Shown: positions 1-8,617 of the stretch, in pieces
Layout: each line of letters opens with the position of its first letter
How positions within the stretch are numbered: position 1 is the stretch's first letter
Assembly (NCBI GenBank): GCA_050250915.1
Contig: JBFWNT010000007.1
Location: forward strand, 1 to 64,000
Source: Miltoncostaea sp050250915
Lineage (GTDB): Bacteria > Actinomycetota > Thermoleophilia > Miltoncostaeales > Miltoncostaeaceae
DNA: 64,000 nucleotides
Direction of reading: 5' to 3'
Translations under genes and position numbers: made by a program
The notes under the pieces: model-generated
The model's database searches: none
Seen by the model: the letters and a program-made list of their open reading frames with translations, nothing else
Told to the model about the DNA's origin: nothing

Positions 1-27
1 GCGGGGGTCGGCTCCCGGGGCCGATGC

Positions 28-33
28 TATCCT
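28..33 (+). promoter_or_regulatory. Candidate -10 element of pspA
   Basis: TATCCT fits the actinobacterial TANNNT -10 pattern. A start site near base 40 would leave a leader of about 28 nt carrying the GAGGAGCGGG ribosome site in front of pspA. No clear -35 is visible. Confidence 0.35.
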
Positions 34-68
34 CGGCGGGTTCGCAGGTCGCGCGCGAGGAGCGGGAA

Positions 69-812
69 ATGGGCCTGATGGGCCGCTTCACACTGATCGT
101 CAAGTCCAAGGCCACCAAGGCCCTGGACAAGGCCGAGGATCCCCGCGAGACCCTCGACTACTCCTACGAGAAGCAGCTCGAGCTGCTGCAGAAGGTCCGC
201 CGCGGCGTCGCCGACGTGGCCACCAGCAAGAAGCGCCTGGAGCTCCAGGCGTCGAAGCTGGAGCAGAGCGTCGAGAAGCTCGACGGCCAGGCGCGGATGG
301 CGCTGCAGCAGAACCGCGAGGACCTGGCGCGCGTCGCCCTGGAGCGCAAGAAGGGCGTCCAGCTCCAGCTCCAGGACCTCGACGAGCAGCGCGCCCAGCT
401 CCAGGCGGAGCAGGACAAGCTGGTGCTCGCCGAGCAGCGCCTCACCTCCAAGGTCGAGGCGTTCCGGACGCGCAAGGAGACGATCAAGGCCCAGTACACG
501 GCCGCCGAGGCCCAGGCGAAGATCGGCGAGGCGTTCTCCGGCGTGTCGGAGGAGATGGCCGACGTCGGCATGGCGATGGAGCGCGCCGAGGGGAAGGTCG
601 AGACCATGCGCGCCCGCGCCGGCGCCATCGACGAGCTGCTGGAGTCGGGCGCTCTCACCGACGTGAGCGACGGCCGCGACTCCATCGACCGCGAGCTCGA
701 GAAGCTGTCCCTGTCGAGCGGCGTCGACGCCGAGCTGGAGCGCCTGAAGGCCGAGATCGGCCCCGGCGACCAGCCGGCCGCCGGCCAGATCGGGGAGGGC
801 GAGGCCAAGTGA
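69..812 (+). CDS. pspA: PspA/IM30 family phage-shock protein
   Basis: PspA/IM30 proteins polymerise on the inner face of the cytoplasmic membrane and stabilise it under stress. The 247-residue product has the family's N-terminal amphipathic stretch (MGLMGRFTLIVKSKATKAL), then a PRETLDYSYEKQ motif and a long, almost purely helical coiled coil rich in Gln, Glu, Lys and Arg, with an acidic Gly/Ala tail. An upstream in-frame ATG at 24 would add 15 non-conserved residues. I prefer the ATG at 69 because it has a ribosome site (GAGGAGCGGG) and begins at the family's usual N-terminus. The next gene overlaps the stop (GTGA), and pspAB and htpX face it a few hundred bases away. Confidence 0.93.
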   Translation: MGLMGRFTLIVKSKATKALDKAEDPRETLDYSYEKQLELLQKVRRGVADVATSKKRLELQASKLEQSVEKLDGQARMALQQNREDLARVALERKKGVQLQLQDLDEQRAQLQAEQDKLVLAEQRLTSKVEAFRTRKETIKAQYTAAEAQAKIGEAFSGVSEEMADVGMAMERAEGKVETMRARAGAIDELLESGALTDVSDGRDSIDRELEKLSLSSGVDAELERLKAEIGPGDQPAAGQIGEGEAK

Positions 813-1087
813 TCGTCCGCATCCTCGGCGAGGGCCAGTACCGCCTGGACGAGCAGGCCTTCGCGGCGGTCCACGCGGCGGACGACCGCGTGCAGGCCGC
901 CGCCGACGCCGACGACGACGCCGCGTTCCGTCAGGCGCTCGGCGAGCTCCTCGACATCGTGACCGGCCGCGGGGCGCCCCTCCCGGCCGATGAGCTGCAC
1001 CCCTCGGACGCGATCGTCCCGGGGCACGGCACCACCCTCGCCGAGGCGCGCGAGCTGCTCTCGGCCGAGGGCCTCATCCCCAGCTGA
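809..1087 (+). CDS. pspAA: PspA-associated protein PspAA
   Basis: This 92-residue product starts with GTG overlapping the pspA stop by four bases, so the two are very probably translated together. It begins MIVRILGEGQYRL and ends with ELLSAEGLIP, features of the small PspAA family found next to PspA in archaea and actinobacteria. Its biochemical role is not known; it is assumed to regulate PspA. The protein is acidic and has no membrane segment or signal peptide. Confidence 0.85.
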   Translation: MIVRILGEGQYRLDEQAFAAVHAADDRVQAAADADDDAAFRQALGELLDIVTGRGAPLPADELHPSDAIVPGHGTTLAEARELLSAEGLIPS

Positions 1088-1094
1088 ACCGGGG

Positions 1095-1550
1095 TCAGCC
1101 CCCCAGGCCGCCCGCCAGGGCGTCCAGGAACGCGGTGGGGACGACGAGGGCCGTCGCCGTGGCGGCCACGAACAGCGACACGCCGCCGCCGCGGCGCGAC
1201 CGGGCGAAGGCGAGGAACGCCGCGACCATGATCGCGGTCGAGACGAGCGGTGTCGCGAACACCAGCTGGAGGCGCGACGCGCCGCCCTCCCGGACCTCCC
1301 GGCAGAACTGGGCCGACGTCCCTTCCCCGGCGTCCCCGATGCAGCTGACCGCCAGCAGGAGCAGCGGGACGCCGAGGCCCACGAACGCGACGAGGGTCGA
1401 CCATGCGGCGCCGGCGGCCGCCCGGCCGGCCGGGACGCGGAGTCCCGCGAGCCACGCGAAGGCGACCGCGCCGTACGCGGTGCAGATCGCCAGCAGCACG
1501 AGCCACGCCATGCCGTCCACGGTGCCGCGGCGGGCGGCCCGGCGCCCCAT
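1095..1550 (-). CDS. Small four-helix membrane protein, unknown function
   Basis: The 151-residue product has four predicted membrane segments, roughly residues 14-36, 47-68, 95-115 and 122-145. A short loop after the second segment has two cysteines (SCIGDAGEG...FCREV). The start is uncertain: GTG at 1550, or the ATG fourteen codons in, just before the first helix. It follows pspAB by 18 bp on the same strand, so it probably belongs to the htpX-pspAB transcript and is a candidate membrane partner of that system. I do not recognise the family. Confidence 0.7.
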   Translation of the reverse strand: MGRRAARRGTVDGMAWLVLLAICTAYGAVAFAWLAGLRVPAGRAAAGAAWSTLVAFVGLGVPLLLLAVSCIGDAGEGTSAQFCREVREGGASRLQLVFATPLVSTAIMVAAFLAFARSRRGGGVSLFVAATATALVVPTAFLDALAGGLGG

Positions 1551-1568
1551 CCGTTCGGATGGCGCGCC

Positions 1569-2144
1569 TCACCCCGGGCTGACGGGGGCCTCCCAGACGG
1601 GATACCAGCGCTCCAGCTCCGGCTCCATCGCCAGCTCGCGCTCCAGCAGGCCCTTCACCCGCAGCTCCAGCGTCGTGTCGCGGGTCCGTCCCTCCCGGGG
1701 CGCGAACGGGTAGAACCGGCCGCGCTTGTACGCGTAGACGAGCTCCAGCGGGCCGGGCGGGCCGTCGAAGCCGAACACCGTGCACAGCAGGCGCTCCGCG
1801 AACCCGCGGTCCTGCAGGGACAGGCTGACCACGTGGCTGGTGGTGGCCAGGTCCTCCACGTCCGGGTCGTGGATCACGATCCAGCTGAAGCCGAACTCGT
1901 CGCCGTGGCGGGAGATGGTGGTGCCGGCCTCCGCGCTCGTGGCCTGGAGCAGCTCCTCGGTCTCGCGCACCAGCTCGTCGAACACGCCGGCCTCGACCGC
2001 CTTGAAGCACACGCCCGCGCGGCCGGTGGTGGCCAGGCCCATGCTCGCCTGGAGCGTCACCGCGGCCGAGCCGATGCCGAACAGCGCGTCCAGGTCGGCG
2101 CGGGGCGGCGTCCGCTGGCCGCGGAGGACGTCGAAGAGCCCCAC
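1569..2144 (-). CDS. pspAB: PspA-associated protein PspAB
   Basis: The 191-residue product starts MGLFDVLRGQRTPP, contains AGVCFKAVE and DEFGFSWIVI and ends with a PVWEAPVSPG-like segment, matching the PspAB family of soluble proteins encoded with PspA, PspAA and HtpX. The molecular role is unknown. It starts two bases after the htpX stop, so the two are co-transcribed. With pspA-pspAA facing it, all four parts of the actinobacterial/archaeal Psp-HtpX membrane-protein quality-control cluster lie within 3 kb. Confidence 0.88.
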   Translation of the reverse strand: MGLFDVLRGQRTPPRADLDALFGIGSAAVTLQASMGLATTGRAGVCFKAVEAGVFDELVRETEELLQATSAEAGTTISRHGDEFGFSWIVIHDPDVEDLATTSHVVSLSLQDRGFAERLLCTVFGFDGPPGPLELVYAYKRGRFYPFAPREGRTRDTTLELRVKGLLERELAMEPELERWYPVWEAPVSPG

Positions 2145-2146
2145 CC

Positions 2147-3067
2147 CTACGAGGAGAGGGTGGCCGAGGTGGGGGTCGCGTCCAGCGCCGCCTGCATCGC
2201 CATGAGCCGCTCGATCCGCTTCTCCACCGGCGGGTGGGTGGACACCAGGCTCGACAGCGAGAAGCCCCGCGACACGGCGGGGATGATGAAGAAGGCGTTC
2301 ATGCCCTCGGCGGCGCGGAGGTCGCGGGTCGGCACCCGCTGGATGGTCCCGCTGATCGTCGCGAGCGCCGACGCCAGCTGCGCGGGGGCGCCGGTGATGA
2401 TCGCGGCGCCGCGGTCGGCGGCGAACTCGCGGTAGCGCGACAGCGCCCGCAGCAGCAGGAACGACAGCACGTAGACCACCACCGACACCACCACGACCAC
2501 CGCGAAGATCGCGACGCCGTTCTTGTTACCGCGGCCGCCCATCCCGGTGTAGACGCCCATCCGCACCAGCAGGCCGGCGACGGTGGCCAGGAACCCGGCG
2601 ACGGTCATGACCACCACGTCGCGGTTCGCGATGTGGGAGAGCTCGTGGGCCAGCACGCCCTCCAGCTGCGGCCCGTCGAGCCGCTCCATGAGCCCCGTCG
2701 TGACGCACACCGTCGCGCTCGTGCGGTTGTGCCCCGTCGCGAACGCGTTCGGCAGCTCCGTGCGGGCGACCGCCACCCTCGGCTTGGGCAGGTCGGCCAG
2801 CTGGCAGAGGCGCTCGATCATGGCGTGCAGCTCCGGCGCCTCGTCCGGCCCGGTCACGTGGGCGCCGATCGACCGCAGCGCCAGCTTGTCGCCGAAGAGC
2901 AGCTGCACCAGCGCGACGGCGGCGGCGATCACCAGCACCAGCACCGCGCCCACGCCCGCCGCGATCAGCGCGGCGATGAAGATGACGTAGACCAGGCCGA
3001 GGCCGAACATCGTCAGCGTCATCCGGGTGGTGAGCCCACTGTCGCGTCCGTACCAGCGTCGCGCCAT
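2147..3067 (-). CDS. htpX: Membrane zinc metalloprotease HtpX
   Basis: HtpX is an M48-family protease that degrades misfolded membrane proteins. The 306 residues give two N-terminal membrane helices (about 17-57), the zinc-binding motif HELSH at 141-145, two more helices after it (about 153-205), and the third-ligand region REFAADRGAA near 215. The length matches the bacterial family. pspAB follows two bases downstream. The partnership with PspA in membrane stress is inferred from this conserved arrangement. Confidence 0.95.
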   Translation of the reverse strand: MARRWYGRDSGLTTRMTLTMFGLGLVYVIFIAALIAAGVGAVLVLVIAAAVALVQLLFGDKLALRSIGAHVTGPDEAPELHAMIERLCQLADLPKPRVAVARTELPNAFATGHNRTSATVCVTTGLMERLDGPQLEGVLAHELSHIANRDVVVMTVAGFLATVAGLLVRMGVYTGMGGRGNKNGVAIFAVVVVVSVVVYVLSFLLLRALSRYREFAADRGAAIITGAPAQLASALATISGTIQRVPTRDLRAAEGMNAFFIIPAVSRGFSLSSLVSTHPPVEKRIERLMAMQAALDATPTSATLSS

Positions 3068-3094
3068 ACGACGATGGTAGCTCCGACCGGGGGG

Positions 3095-3100
3095 TACCCT
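3095..3100 (+). promoter_or_regulatory. Candidate -10 element, near-leaderless gene
   Basis: TACCCT ends ten bases before the GTG of the next gene and no ribosome-binding site lies between, which suggests a leaderless or nearly leaderless transcript. Confidence 0.4.
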
Positions 3101-3110
3101 GCCCGGAGAC

Positions 3111-3509
3111 GTGCGCCGCTTCCCGCTCCGACGCAGCCGCTGGGCGATCCCCTTCCTGATCCCGCTCTCGCTGGGGCGGCCGTACGCCGAGGTCGGGGAG
3201 GGTCAGGTGCGCATCCGGATGGGCCTGCTCGGCAAGGCGGACGTCCCGGTCGAGCGCATCGCCTCGATCGGGACCATGATGTGGCCCTGGTGGGGCGGGG
3301 TCGGCGCCCGCATCGCGCGGGGGATGGTCGCCTTCCTCGGCGCGTCCGGCGCGGTCGTGGTGCTCCAGCTCACCGAGCCGACGTCGGTGCGCGCGCCGCT
3401 GGGGTGGAAGGCGAGATCGATCGGCGTCGGCGCGGAGGACGTCAGCGGCTTCATCACCGCCGTCGCCGCCGAGCGCGAGGCCGCCACCGGCGCCGCCGCC
3501 GAGGACTAG
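3111..3509 (+). CDS. Hypothetical protein, 132 residues
   Basis: I do not recognise this protein. It starts with GTG and a basic N-terminus (MRRFPLRRSRW). A PLSLGRPYAEV segment, a short RIRMGLLGKADVPVERI region and a weakly hydrophobic middle (GMVAFLGASGAVVVLQL) follow. It looks like a small soluble or membrane-associated beta-rich protein. It diverges from htpX and its stop overlaps that of the convergent VOC gene. Confidence 0.65.
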   Translation: MRRFPLRRSRWAIPFLIPLSLGRPYAEVGEGQVRIRMGLLGKADVPVERIASIGTMMWPWWGGVGARIARGMVAFLGASGAVVVLQLTEPTSVRAPLGWKARSIGVGAEDVSGFITAVAAEREAATGAAAED

Positions 3510-3862
3510 CCGGCGGGCGGCTCCATGGCGATGATCTCGTTGCCGTCGGGGTCGTGGAACGTGAGCATGCGCGCGCCGCCCATGTCCTGGACGCCGCCGC
3601 GCTGCACGCCGTTCTCGCCCAGCGCACGCTCCACCGCACCGATGTCGGACGTCTTCAGGATCACCGTCGCGCCGCCCTGGTGGGGGCGGGTCGCCAACTC
3701 TCCCGAGAGGGCCAGGACCGTGTCGCCGGCGCGCAGCTCGGTCCAGTCGTTGCCCTCGCGTCGCAGGACCTCGAGACCGAGGATCCCGTTGTAGAACTCC
3801 ACGGCCTTGTCCATGGAGCACACCTGGTAGAAGACCACGTCAACGCCGTCGAAGAGGCTCAT
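3506..3862 (-). CDS. VOC (glyoxalase/bleomycin-resistance fold) protein
   Basis: The product is about 118 residues from the ATG at 3862 (MSLFDGVDVVFYQV); an earlier in-frame start would add 17 unconserved residues. Two beta-alpha-beta-beta-beta modules are visible: the first includes DKAVEFYNGILGLEVLRR, the second ends with the family signature FHDPDGNEI. VOC proteins include dioxygenases, isomerases and antibiotic-binding proteins, so the substrate cannot be told from sequence. It stands alone, convergent with the preceding gene. Confidence 0.85.
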   Translation of the reverse strand: MSLFDGVDVVFYQVCSMDKAVEFYNGILGLEVLRREGNDWTELRAGDTVLALSGELATRPHQGGATVILKTSDIGAVERALGENGVQRGGVQDMGGARMLTFHDPDGNEIIAMEPPAG

Positions 3863-4003
3863 GGGCTGAAGCCTCTCAGACGGGAGGGGACGGCGCCCGG
3901 CAACGCTTCCCATTCCCGATCGGCACCGGGCACGAGCGGCACGGATGCCGCGATCCGCCCCCCGGGGGTGGCGGGTTCGGTGCCGATCGGGATCCGTCCG
4001 CCG

Positions 4004-4414
4004 TCATACCGCGACCGTGAGGCCGCTGAACGCGGCGCGGTCGAGTTGGCTCTGCCGGAGCCCGGCGCAGATGTTCAGCGCCACGCGGTAGCCGGACTCC
4101 GACTCGGAGCCCGTCATGACCATCGTCCCGGCGGGCCGGCCGGACAGGGCGCGCATGACGCCGCGCCGCGGGCGCTCCGAGACCACCATGACGGGGCGCT
4201 CGTCGTCGCGGAGCCCCTCGACCAGGCCGCGGGCGGCCGCGTCGGTGGCGGTGCCGCGGAGGTCGAGCATCACGACGTCGCCGGACGACGGGGCGTGCCC
4301 GCCCGCCCGCGCGTCGGCGGCCATGACCACGTACCCCAGACGGGTGAGGGTCTCCTCGAGCGCTGCGCGCCCGAGTCCCTCGGATCCGAGAACCAGGATC
4401 TGCATCGGCTGCAT
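4004..4414 (-). CDS. Receiver-like (CheY-fold) protein, degenerate
   Basis: The 136 residues start MQPMQILVLGSEGLG, then alternate hydrophobic strands and helices (VVMLDLRG, RPVMVVSE) as in a response-regulator receiver domain. VVMLDLR fits the strand carrying the usual phospho-acceptor aspartate, but the early acidic pair of a typical receiver is absent (GSEG instead of DD). No output domain is present. It could be a degenerate receiver or another Rossmann-like regulator. It stands alone. Confidence 0.55.
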   Translation of the reverse strand: MQPMQILVLGSEGLGRAALEETLTRLGYVVMAADARAGGHAPSSGDVVMLDLRGTATDAAARGLVEGLRDDERPVMVVSERPRRGVMRALSGRPAGTMVMTGSESESGYRVALNICAGLRQSQLDRAAFSGLTVAV

Positions 4415-4521
4415 TTCGTCCTACCCCTGCTTTCGCGAACGATCGTTGTGCGCCGGTCGTATGCCGGCGCGGGACGCGAGGCCCGGACGAGGACGCACCT
4501 CGCCCAGGGCAGGGGGCGGAA

Positions 4522-5505
4522 CTAGCCGGGTCGGGGTACCGCCAGTCCGTGGCCGGTGCGCGGGCCCAGGAGGCCCGACAGCCGGATCCGCTCCGAGAGG
4601 CCCGGCCGGGGGGCGTACACCGCCGCCAGGATCAGGCCCAGGAGCACGAGCATCATGAGCGCGCTCGGCGGGACCGGGCCGGAGCCCGGCAGGATGTAGC
4701 TCGCGAGGACCGCCAGCAGGCTGGAGCCGCCGGGCGCCGCGCTCTGCGGCGCGACCAGCTCGACGGTCATGTTCTGCGGCGGCTGCACCTCGTGGGTGAA
4801 GGACACCGGGGCGGCCGGCCGCGGTGCGGTGATCGCCTGGGCGATCGGGCCGCTCGCGTCGAACGTGAAGTGGGTGAGTTCACGCGTCGCCGGCGGGGCC
4901 GGCGGGTCGGGCCGGTCGGCGGCCGGGGCCGGGTCGGGCGCCACCGCGGCGACGGCGGGCGCCACCTGCGACTCGGGGCTGGTTGGCGGCGTCGCCGTCG
5001 GCGTTGACGGGGTCGGCGCGGTCCAGGCGCTCGCCGACAGCGCGACGGCCGGGCGCGGATCTTCCGGCACCGCGGTGGGTCCGGGACGTGCTGCCGAAGC
5101 AGAGCCAGTGGACGGCGGCGGCGCGGTCTCCACCGGCTGCGGGGCCGGCGTGGAGCCGTCGGACGTGGGCGCGGTGACCGGGGTGCTCTCGGAGGGCGGC
5201 GGGGCCGGGGCCGCGCCGGCGCCGTCGTCGGTGGCGGGCGTGGTGCCGTCGCCGGACGGGGCGGGCTGCTGCTCGGCGGGAGGCGTCGCCTCCGCCGGCG
5301 GTGCCGTCTGGCCGGTCGTGTCGACCGGGGTCGCCTCCGTGGTGGGCGTCGCGGCCGCGGTGGGCTGCTCGGCCAGCGTCGGGTCGGCGACGGCCGGAGC
5401 GGCGGCGGAGAGACCGGGCAGGGCCAGCATCAGGAACAGCCCGACGACGCCGCCCGCGAGCAGCACCGACAGCGTCCTCCCGACCTGTGAACCCCTGCGC
5501 TTCAT
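4522..5505 (-). CDS. Secreted, membrane-anchored Pro/Ala/Thr-rich protein
   Basis: The 327-residue product starts MKRRGSQVGRTLSVLLAGGV, a signal peptide or anchor with a helix at about 14-35. Around 170 residues of low-complexity Pro, Ala, Thr and Ser (for example PTEATPVDTTGQTAPP) follow, then a short more complex section (THFTFDASGPIAQAI) and a C-terminal helix near 280-300 (LMMLVLLGLILAAVY). This looks like a wall-spanning stalk anchored in the membrane. No enzyme domain or LPXTG sorting motif is seen. Confidence 0.65.
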   Translation of the reverse strand: MKRRGSQVGRTLSVLLAGGVVGLFLMLALPGLSAAAPAVADPTLAEQPTAAATPTTEATPVDTTGQTAPPAEATPPAEQQPAPSGDGTTPATDDGAGAAPAPPPSESTPVTAPTSDGSTPAPQPVETAPPPSTGSASAARPGPTAVPEDPRPAVALSASAWTAPTPSTPTATPPTSPESQVAPAVAAVAPDPAPAADRPDPPAPPATRELTHFTFDASGPIAQAITAPRPAAPVSFTHEVQPPQNMTVELVAPQSAAPGGSSLLAVLASYILPGSGPVPPSALMMLVLLGLILAAVYAPRPGLSERIRLSGLLGPRTGHGLAVPRPG

Positions 5506-5734
5506 GCCCGTCGTCGTCTCGCTCCGTCATGGGAGAGGGCGCACGGCCGCCTCCCTATCGCGGCGCCACTATATGACCCCCTGCGGACCGGCGGAAAGGG
5601 TCGGTTGCGTTGGAGTTGTAAAGGTCTTGCGAGGGCTCCGGGGGCACGCCCGCGACCGCGACTCCGGGATGGAGGATCCGGCGGTTCCCGGCCCCGGCGA
5701 TGACGGCTGAGGGCGCCGTTAGCATCGCTCTCCG
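5506..5734. other. 229-bp divergent intergenic region
   Basis: This gap separates the minus-strand secreted protein from the plus-strand exonuclease gene. Apart from the candidate -10 at 5720, I see no open frame, RNA gene or strong hairpin. Confidence 0.4.
5720..5725 (+). promoter_or_regulatory. Candidate -10 element, leaderless exonuclease gene
   Basis: TAGCAT lies nine bases before the GTG at 5735 with no Shine-Dalgarno-like bases between, as in other probable leaderless genes of this window (12994, 14023). Confidence 0.4.
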
Positions 5735-7624
5735 GTGCCCGCCTCCGTCGCCGCACAACTCCGCCTTCCACTGCCCGCCCCCCAACCCGGGGCCGAGGGG
5801 GGCGACTCCCTGCCCGACCGCCTGTGCGCGCTGCTGGTGCGCCGCGGCCGCCCGCTCGAGGTGGGCCACGTCGCGGCCCAGCTGCTGCGGCTCCGGCGGT
5901 GCCCCGAGCGGCTCCAGCGCAAGCTGGTGGCCGAGATCGTCGAGGGCGACGCGCGCCTCGCCTGGCTCGGCCGCGACCTGGTGGGCCTGGCGCCGCCGGA
6001 CTGGTCGGACACCGACCTGGCCGACGCGGCGTTCTGCGTGGTCGACCTCGAGACCACCGGCGGGTCGCCCGGCCACTCCAAGGTCACCGAGATCGGGGCG
6101 GTGCGCGTCCGCGGCCTGGAGGTGGTCGAGCGCTTCGAGACGCTGGTCGACCCCGGCCGGCCGATCCCGGCGGTCGTCACCGAGCTCACCGGCATCGACG
6201 ACGGGATGGTGCAGGGGCGCCCCGACATCGCCGAGGCGCTCGAGGGCTTCACCGCGTTCGCCGGCCAGGACGTGCTGGTGGCCCACAACGCGCCCTTCGA
6301 CCTGCGGTTCCTCAACTACGAGCGACGCCGCCTGGCGGGCCGGTACTTCACCCAGCCGTGGCTCGACACGCTGGTGCTGGCCCGGCGGCTGCTGAACGGC
6401 CGGGCGGGCCGCCACGACCTGGCGACGCTCTCGGCGTGGGCGGACACCAGCGTGCGGCCCATCCACCGCGCCCTGCCCGACGCCGAGGCCACCGCCGAGG
6501 TGCTCGTGCGGCTGGTGGGCCTGCTCGCCGACCGGGGCATCGACACCCTGGAGCGCGCGGTGGCGTTCGCGGGCATCGGCGGCGCGCGGCACGCGTACAA
6601 GCTGGCGCTGGCCGAGGACCTCCCGTCCACGCCGGGCGTCTACCTCATGCGCGACGGCGCCGGCCGCACGCTGTACGTCGGCAAGGCCGCCAACCTGCGC
6701 CGGCGGGTGCGCTCGTACTTCGGCCCCGGCGGGCGGCACGGGCGGCTCATCGGGCGGGCCCTGGAGGAGCTCGAGTCGATCCACCACGAGCCCTGCGGGT
6801 CGGAGTTCTCCGCCCTGCTCCGGGAGAACCGGCTCATCAAGGAGCTGCGGCCGCCCTGCAACAAGCGCGGCAACGGCATCGCCGGCCAGTTCCTGCGGCT
6901 CGCCGCGGGGCCGAAGGGGGCGCGCCTGGTGCTGTCGCCGCGGCCGCGCCCCGACGGCAGCGACTACTTCGGGCCGGTCCGCTCCACCCGGGTGGCGCGC
7001 GACGCCGTCGCCTGCCTCAGCGCCCTCTACCCGCTGGAGCACGACGACGCCGACACCCGCGACGCGGCGGTCGTCGCGCTCCGCGCCGCCCTCTCGGGCG
7101 AGCCGCGCGCGCTGGCCGACCTGGGTGCCCGGCTGGCGACCGCGGTCGCGGCGGGCACCGTGCAGGTCGACCGCGGCGAGCGGACCGACGGGCCGCGGGC
7201 GGTGCTCGGCGTGCTGGCCGCGCTGTCGCGCGCGCGCAACGCGCCGCGGCGCACGGCGGTGCTGGTGGAGCCGCGGCGGGCGCTCGGCGGCGCGGACGTC
7301 TTCTTCGTGGGCGGCGGCGTCGTGCGCCACCAGGAGGCGGTCGACGCGGAGGAGTGGGCCGACGGCGCCAGGGCGGGACTCGCCGTGCTGCGCAAGCTCT
7401 CCCGCGCCCGATCCGGCGCCGGGCCCCTGGCGCCCGACGCGCTCGACGAGGCCGCCATCGTCGGCGACCGCCTGGAGGCGCTGCGCGGCACGCCCGCCGC
7501 CGTCGAGCTCGGCTCGGGGTGGCGCACCGCCGACGCCCTCGCCCGCATCGGCGAGGCCGTCGCGCTGCTCGCGGTCGCCGTCCCCGAGGTCGAGCCCGAC
7601 CCGGACGCCCTCCCCCACGGCTGA
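5735..7624 (+). CDS. DEDDh exonuclease fused to a UvrC/Cho-like GIY-YIG nuclease
   Basis: The 629-residue product joins two nucleases. Residues about 100-265 are a DnaQ/Pol III epsilon-type 3'-5' exonuclease: VVDLETTGG carries the first acidic pair (D104, E106), HNAPFDLRF the second aspartate, and HRALPDAEAT the final His and Asp. A GIY-YIG domain follows near 295-385 (PGVYLMRDG, LYVGKAANLRRRVRSYF), as in the UvrC N-terminus and Cho. The last 240 residues have no HhH or UvrB-binding motif that I can see. Fusions of this kind are common in actinobacteria and are thought to act in DNA repair. It probably forms an operon with the next three genes. Confidence 0.88.
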   Translation: MPASVAAQLRLPLPAPQPGAEGGDSLPDRLCALLVRRGRPLEVGHVAAQLLRLRRCPERLQRKLVAEIVEGDARLAWLGRDLVGLAPPDWSDTDLADAAFCVVDLETTGGSPGHSKVTEIGAVRVRGLEVVERFETLVDPGRPIPAVVTELTGIDDGMVQGRPDIAEALEGFTAFAGQDVLVAHNAPFDLRFLNYERRRLAGRYFTQPWLDTLVLARRLLNGRAGRHDLATLSAWADTSVRPIHRALPDAEATAEVLVRLVGLLADRGIDTLERAVAFAGIGGARHAYKLALAEDLPSTPGVYLMRDGAGRTLYVGKAANLRRRVRSYFGPGGRHGRLIGRALEELESIHHEPCGSEFSALLRENRLIKELRPPCNKRGNGIAGQFLRLAAGPKGARLVLSPRPRPDGSDYFGPVRSTRVARDAVACLSALYPLEHDDADTRDAAVVALRAALSGEPRALADLGARLATAVAAGTVQVDRGERTDGPRAVLGVLAALSRARNAPRRTAVLVEPRRALGGADVFFVGGGVVRHQEAVDAEEWADGARAGLAVLRKLSRARSGAGPLAPDALDEAAIVGDRLEALRGTPAAVELGSGWRTADALARIGEAVALLAVAVPEVEPDPDALPHG

Positions 7625-7627
7625 GCG

Positions 7628-8605
7628 ATGAGGGCGGCCGCCGCCCTCGCGCTGAGCGGCCGCTACGCCGCGATGGGGCGGCAGGCGGCGGCGGGGCTGG
7701 AGGCGTGGGCGCGGCACGCCGGCGCCGACCTCCGGGTCGAGGACGACCGGAGCGACCCGGACCGAAGCGCCGCGCTCACCGTCGCGATGGCCGGGTCGGC
7801 CGACCTGCTGTTCGGGCCGTACGGGTCCGGCCCGGGGCGCGCGGTGGCCGCGGCGATGGCCGGGCGGCCCGAACCGGTGTGGAACCACGGCGCCGCCGCC
7901 GTCGGGCCGCGGGGCCGCGCCCGGCTGGTCGACGTGCTGGGCCCCGCGCGGTCGTACTGGCGCGGCCTGCCCGCCGTCGCCGGCGGCGCGCCCGTCGCGC
8001 TGGTCCGCGCGCCCGGCGGGTTCGGCGCGGAGGTGGCCGCCGGCGCGGCCGCCGCCCTCACCGCCGCCGGGACCCCGCCCGCGGCGGAGGTCCGCCTGGA
8101 CCCGGCCCGCCCGGGGGACGCCGTGGACGCCGCCGTCGCCGCCGGCGCCGGCTGGGTGGCGGGCGGCGGGAGGATGGAGGACGACGTGGCCCTCGCCCGG
8201 GCGGCGACCGCCGCGGGCCTCCGCTGCGCCCTCGTCGTGATGGGCGTCGCCGCGGCGGCCGAGGCGCTCGGCGACGCCGTCGTCGGCTGCGCCGGCCCGG
8301 TCCAGTGGGACGGCGGCCGGCAGGGCTGGCCGTTCCCGCTCCCCCGGGACGCCGACTACCCGGCGGCCCAGGCCGCCGCCGCCGGCATGCTGGCCGGGCG
8401 CGCGCTGGGCCTGGCGGGGGACGGCGGCTCCGACGCCCTGTGGGACGCCGCGCGGGCGATGCGGACGGCCACGCCGCTCGGGCCCTTCGCGGTCGACGCC
8501 GACGGCCGCCAGACCGCCCACGCCCCCGCGATCGTGCGCTGGCAGCCGGGCGAGCACGGCCCGGTCCGGCGCGTCGTCTGGCGCCCGTCCGTCGGAGCGC
8601 CGTGA
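7628..8605 (+). CDS. Periplasmic-binding-protein-like (type I fold) protein
   Basis: The 325 residues resemble the two-lobed branched-chain amino-acid receptor fold (Peripla_BP_6): LALSGRYAAMGRQAAAGLE near the N-terminus, SADLLFGPYGSGPGRAVA, and a C-terminal YPAAQAAAAGMLAGRALGL. No lipobox or signal peptide is visible, so it may be a cytoplasmic ligand sensor rather than a transporter receptor. No permease or ATPase gene is nearby. It starts three bases after the exonuclease gene. Alanine and glycine content is extreme. Confidence 0.65.
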   Translation: MRAAAALALSGRYAAMGRQAAAGLEAWARHAGADLRVEDDRSDPDRSAALTVAMAGSADLLFGPYGSGPGRAVAAAMAGRPEPVWNHGAAAVGPRGRARLVDVLGPARSYWRGLPAVAGGAPVALVRAPGGFGAEVAAGAAAALTAAGTPPAAEVRLDPARPGDAVDAAVAAGAGWVAGGGRMEDDVALARAATAAGLRCALVVMGVAAAAEALGDAVVGCAGPVQWDGGRQGWPFPLPRDADYPAAQAAAAGMLAGRALGLAGDGGSDALWDAARAMRTATPLGPFAVDADGRQTAHAPAIVRWQPGEHGPVRRVVWRPSVGAP

Positions 8606-8617
8606 CAGACTCCCGGC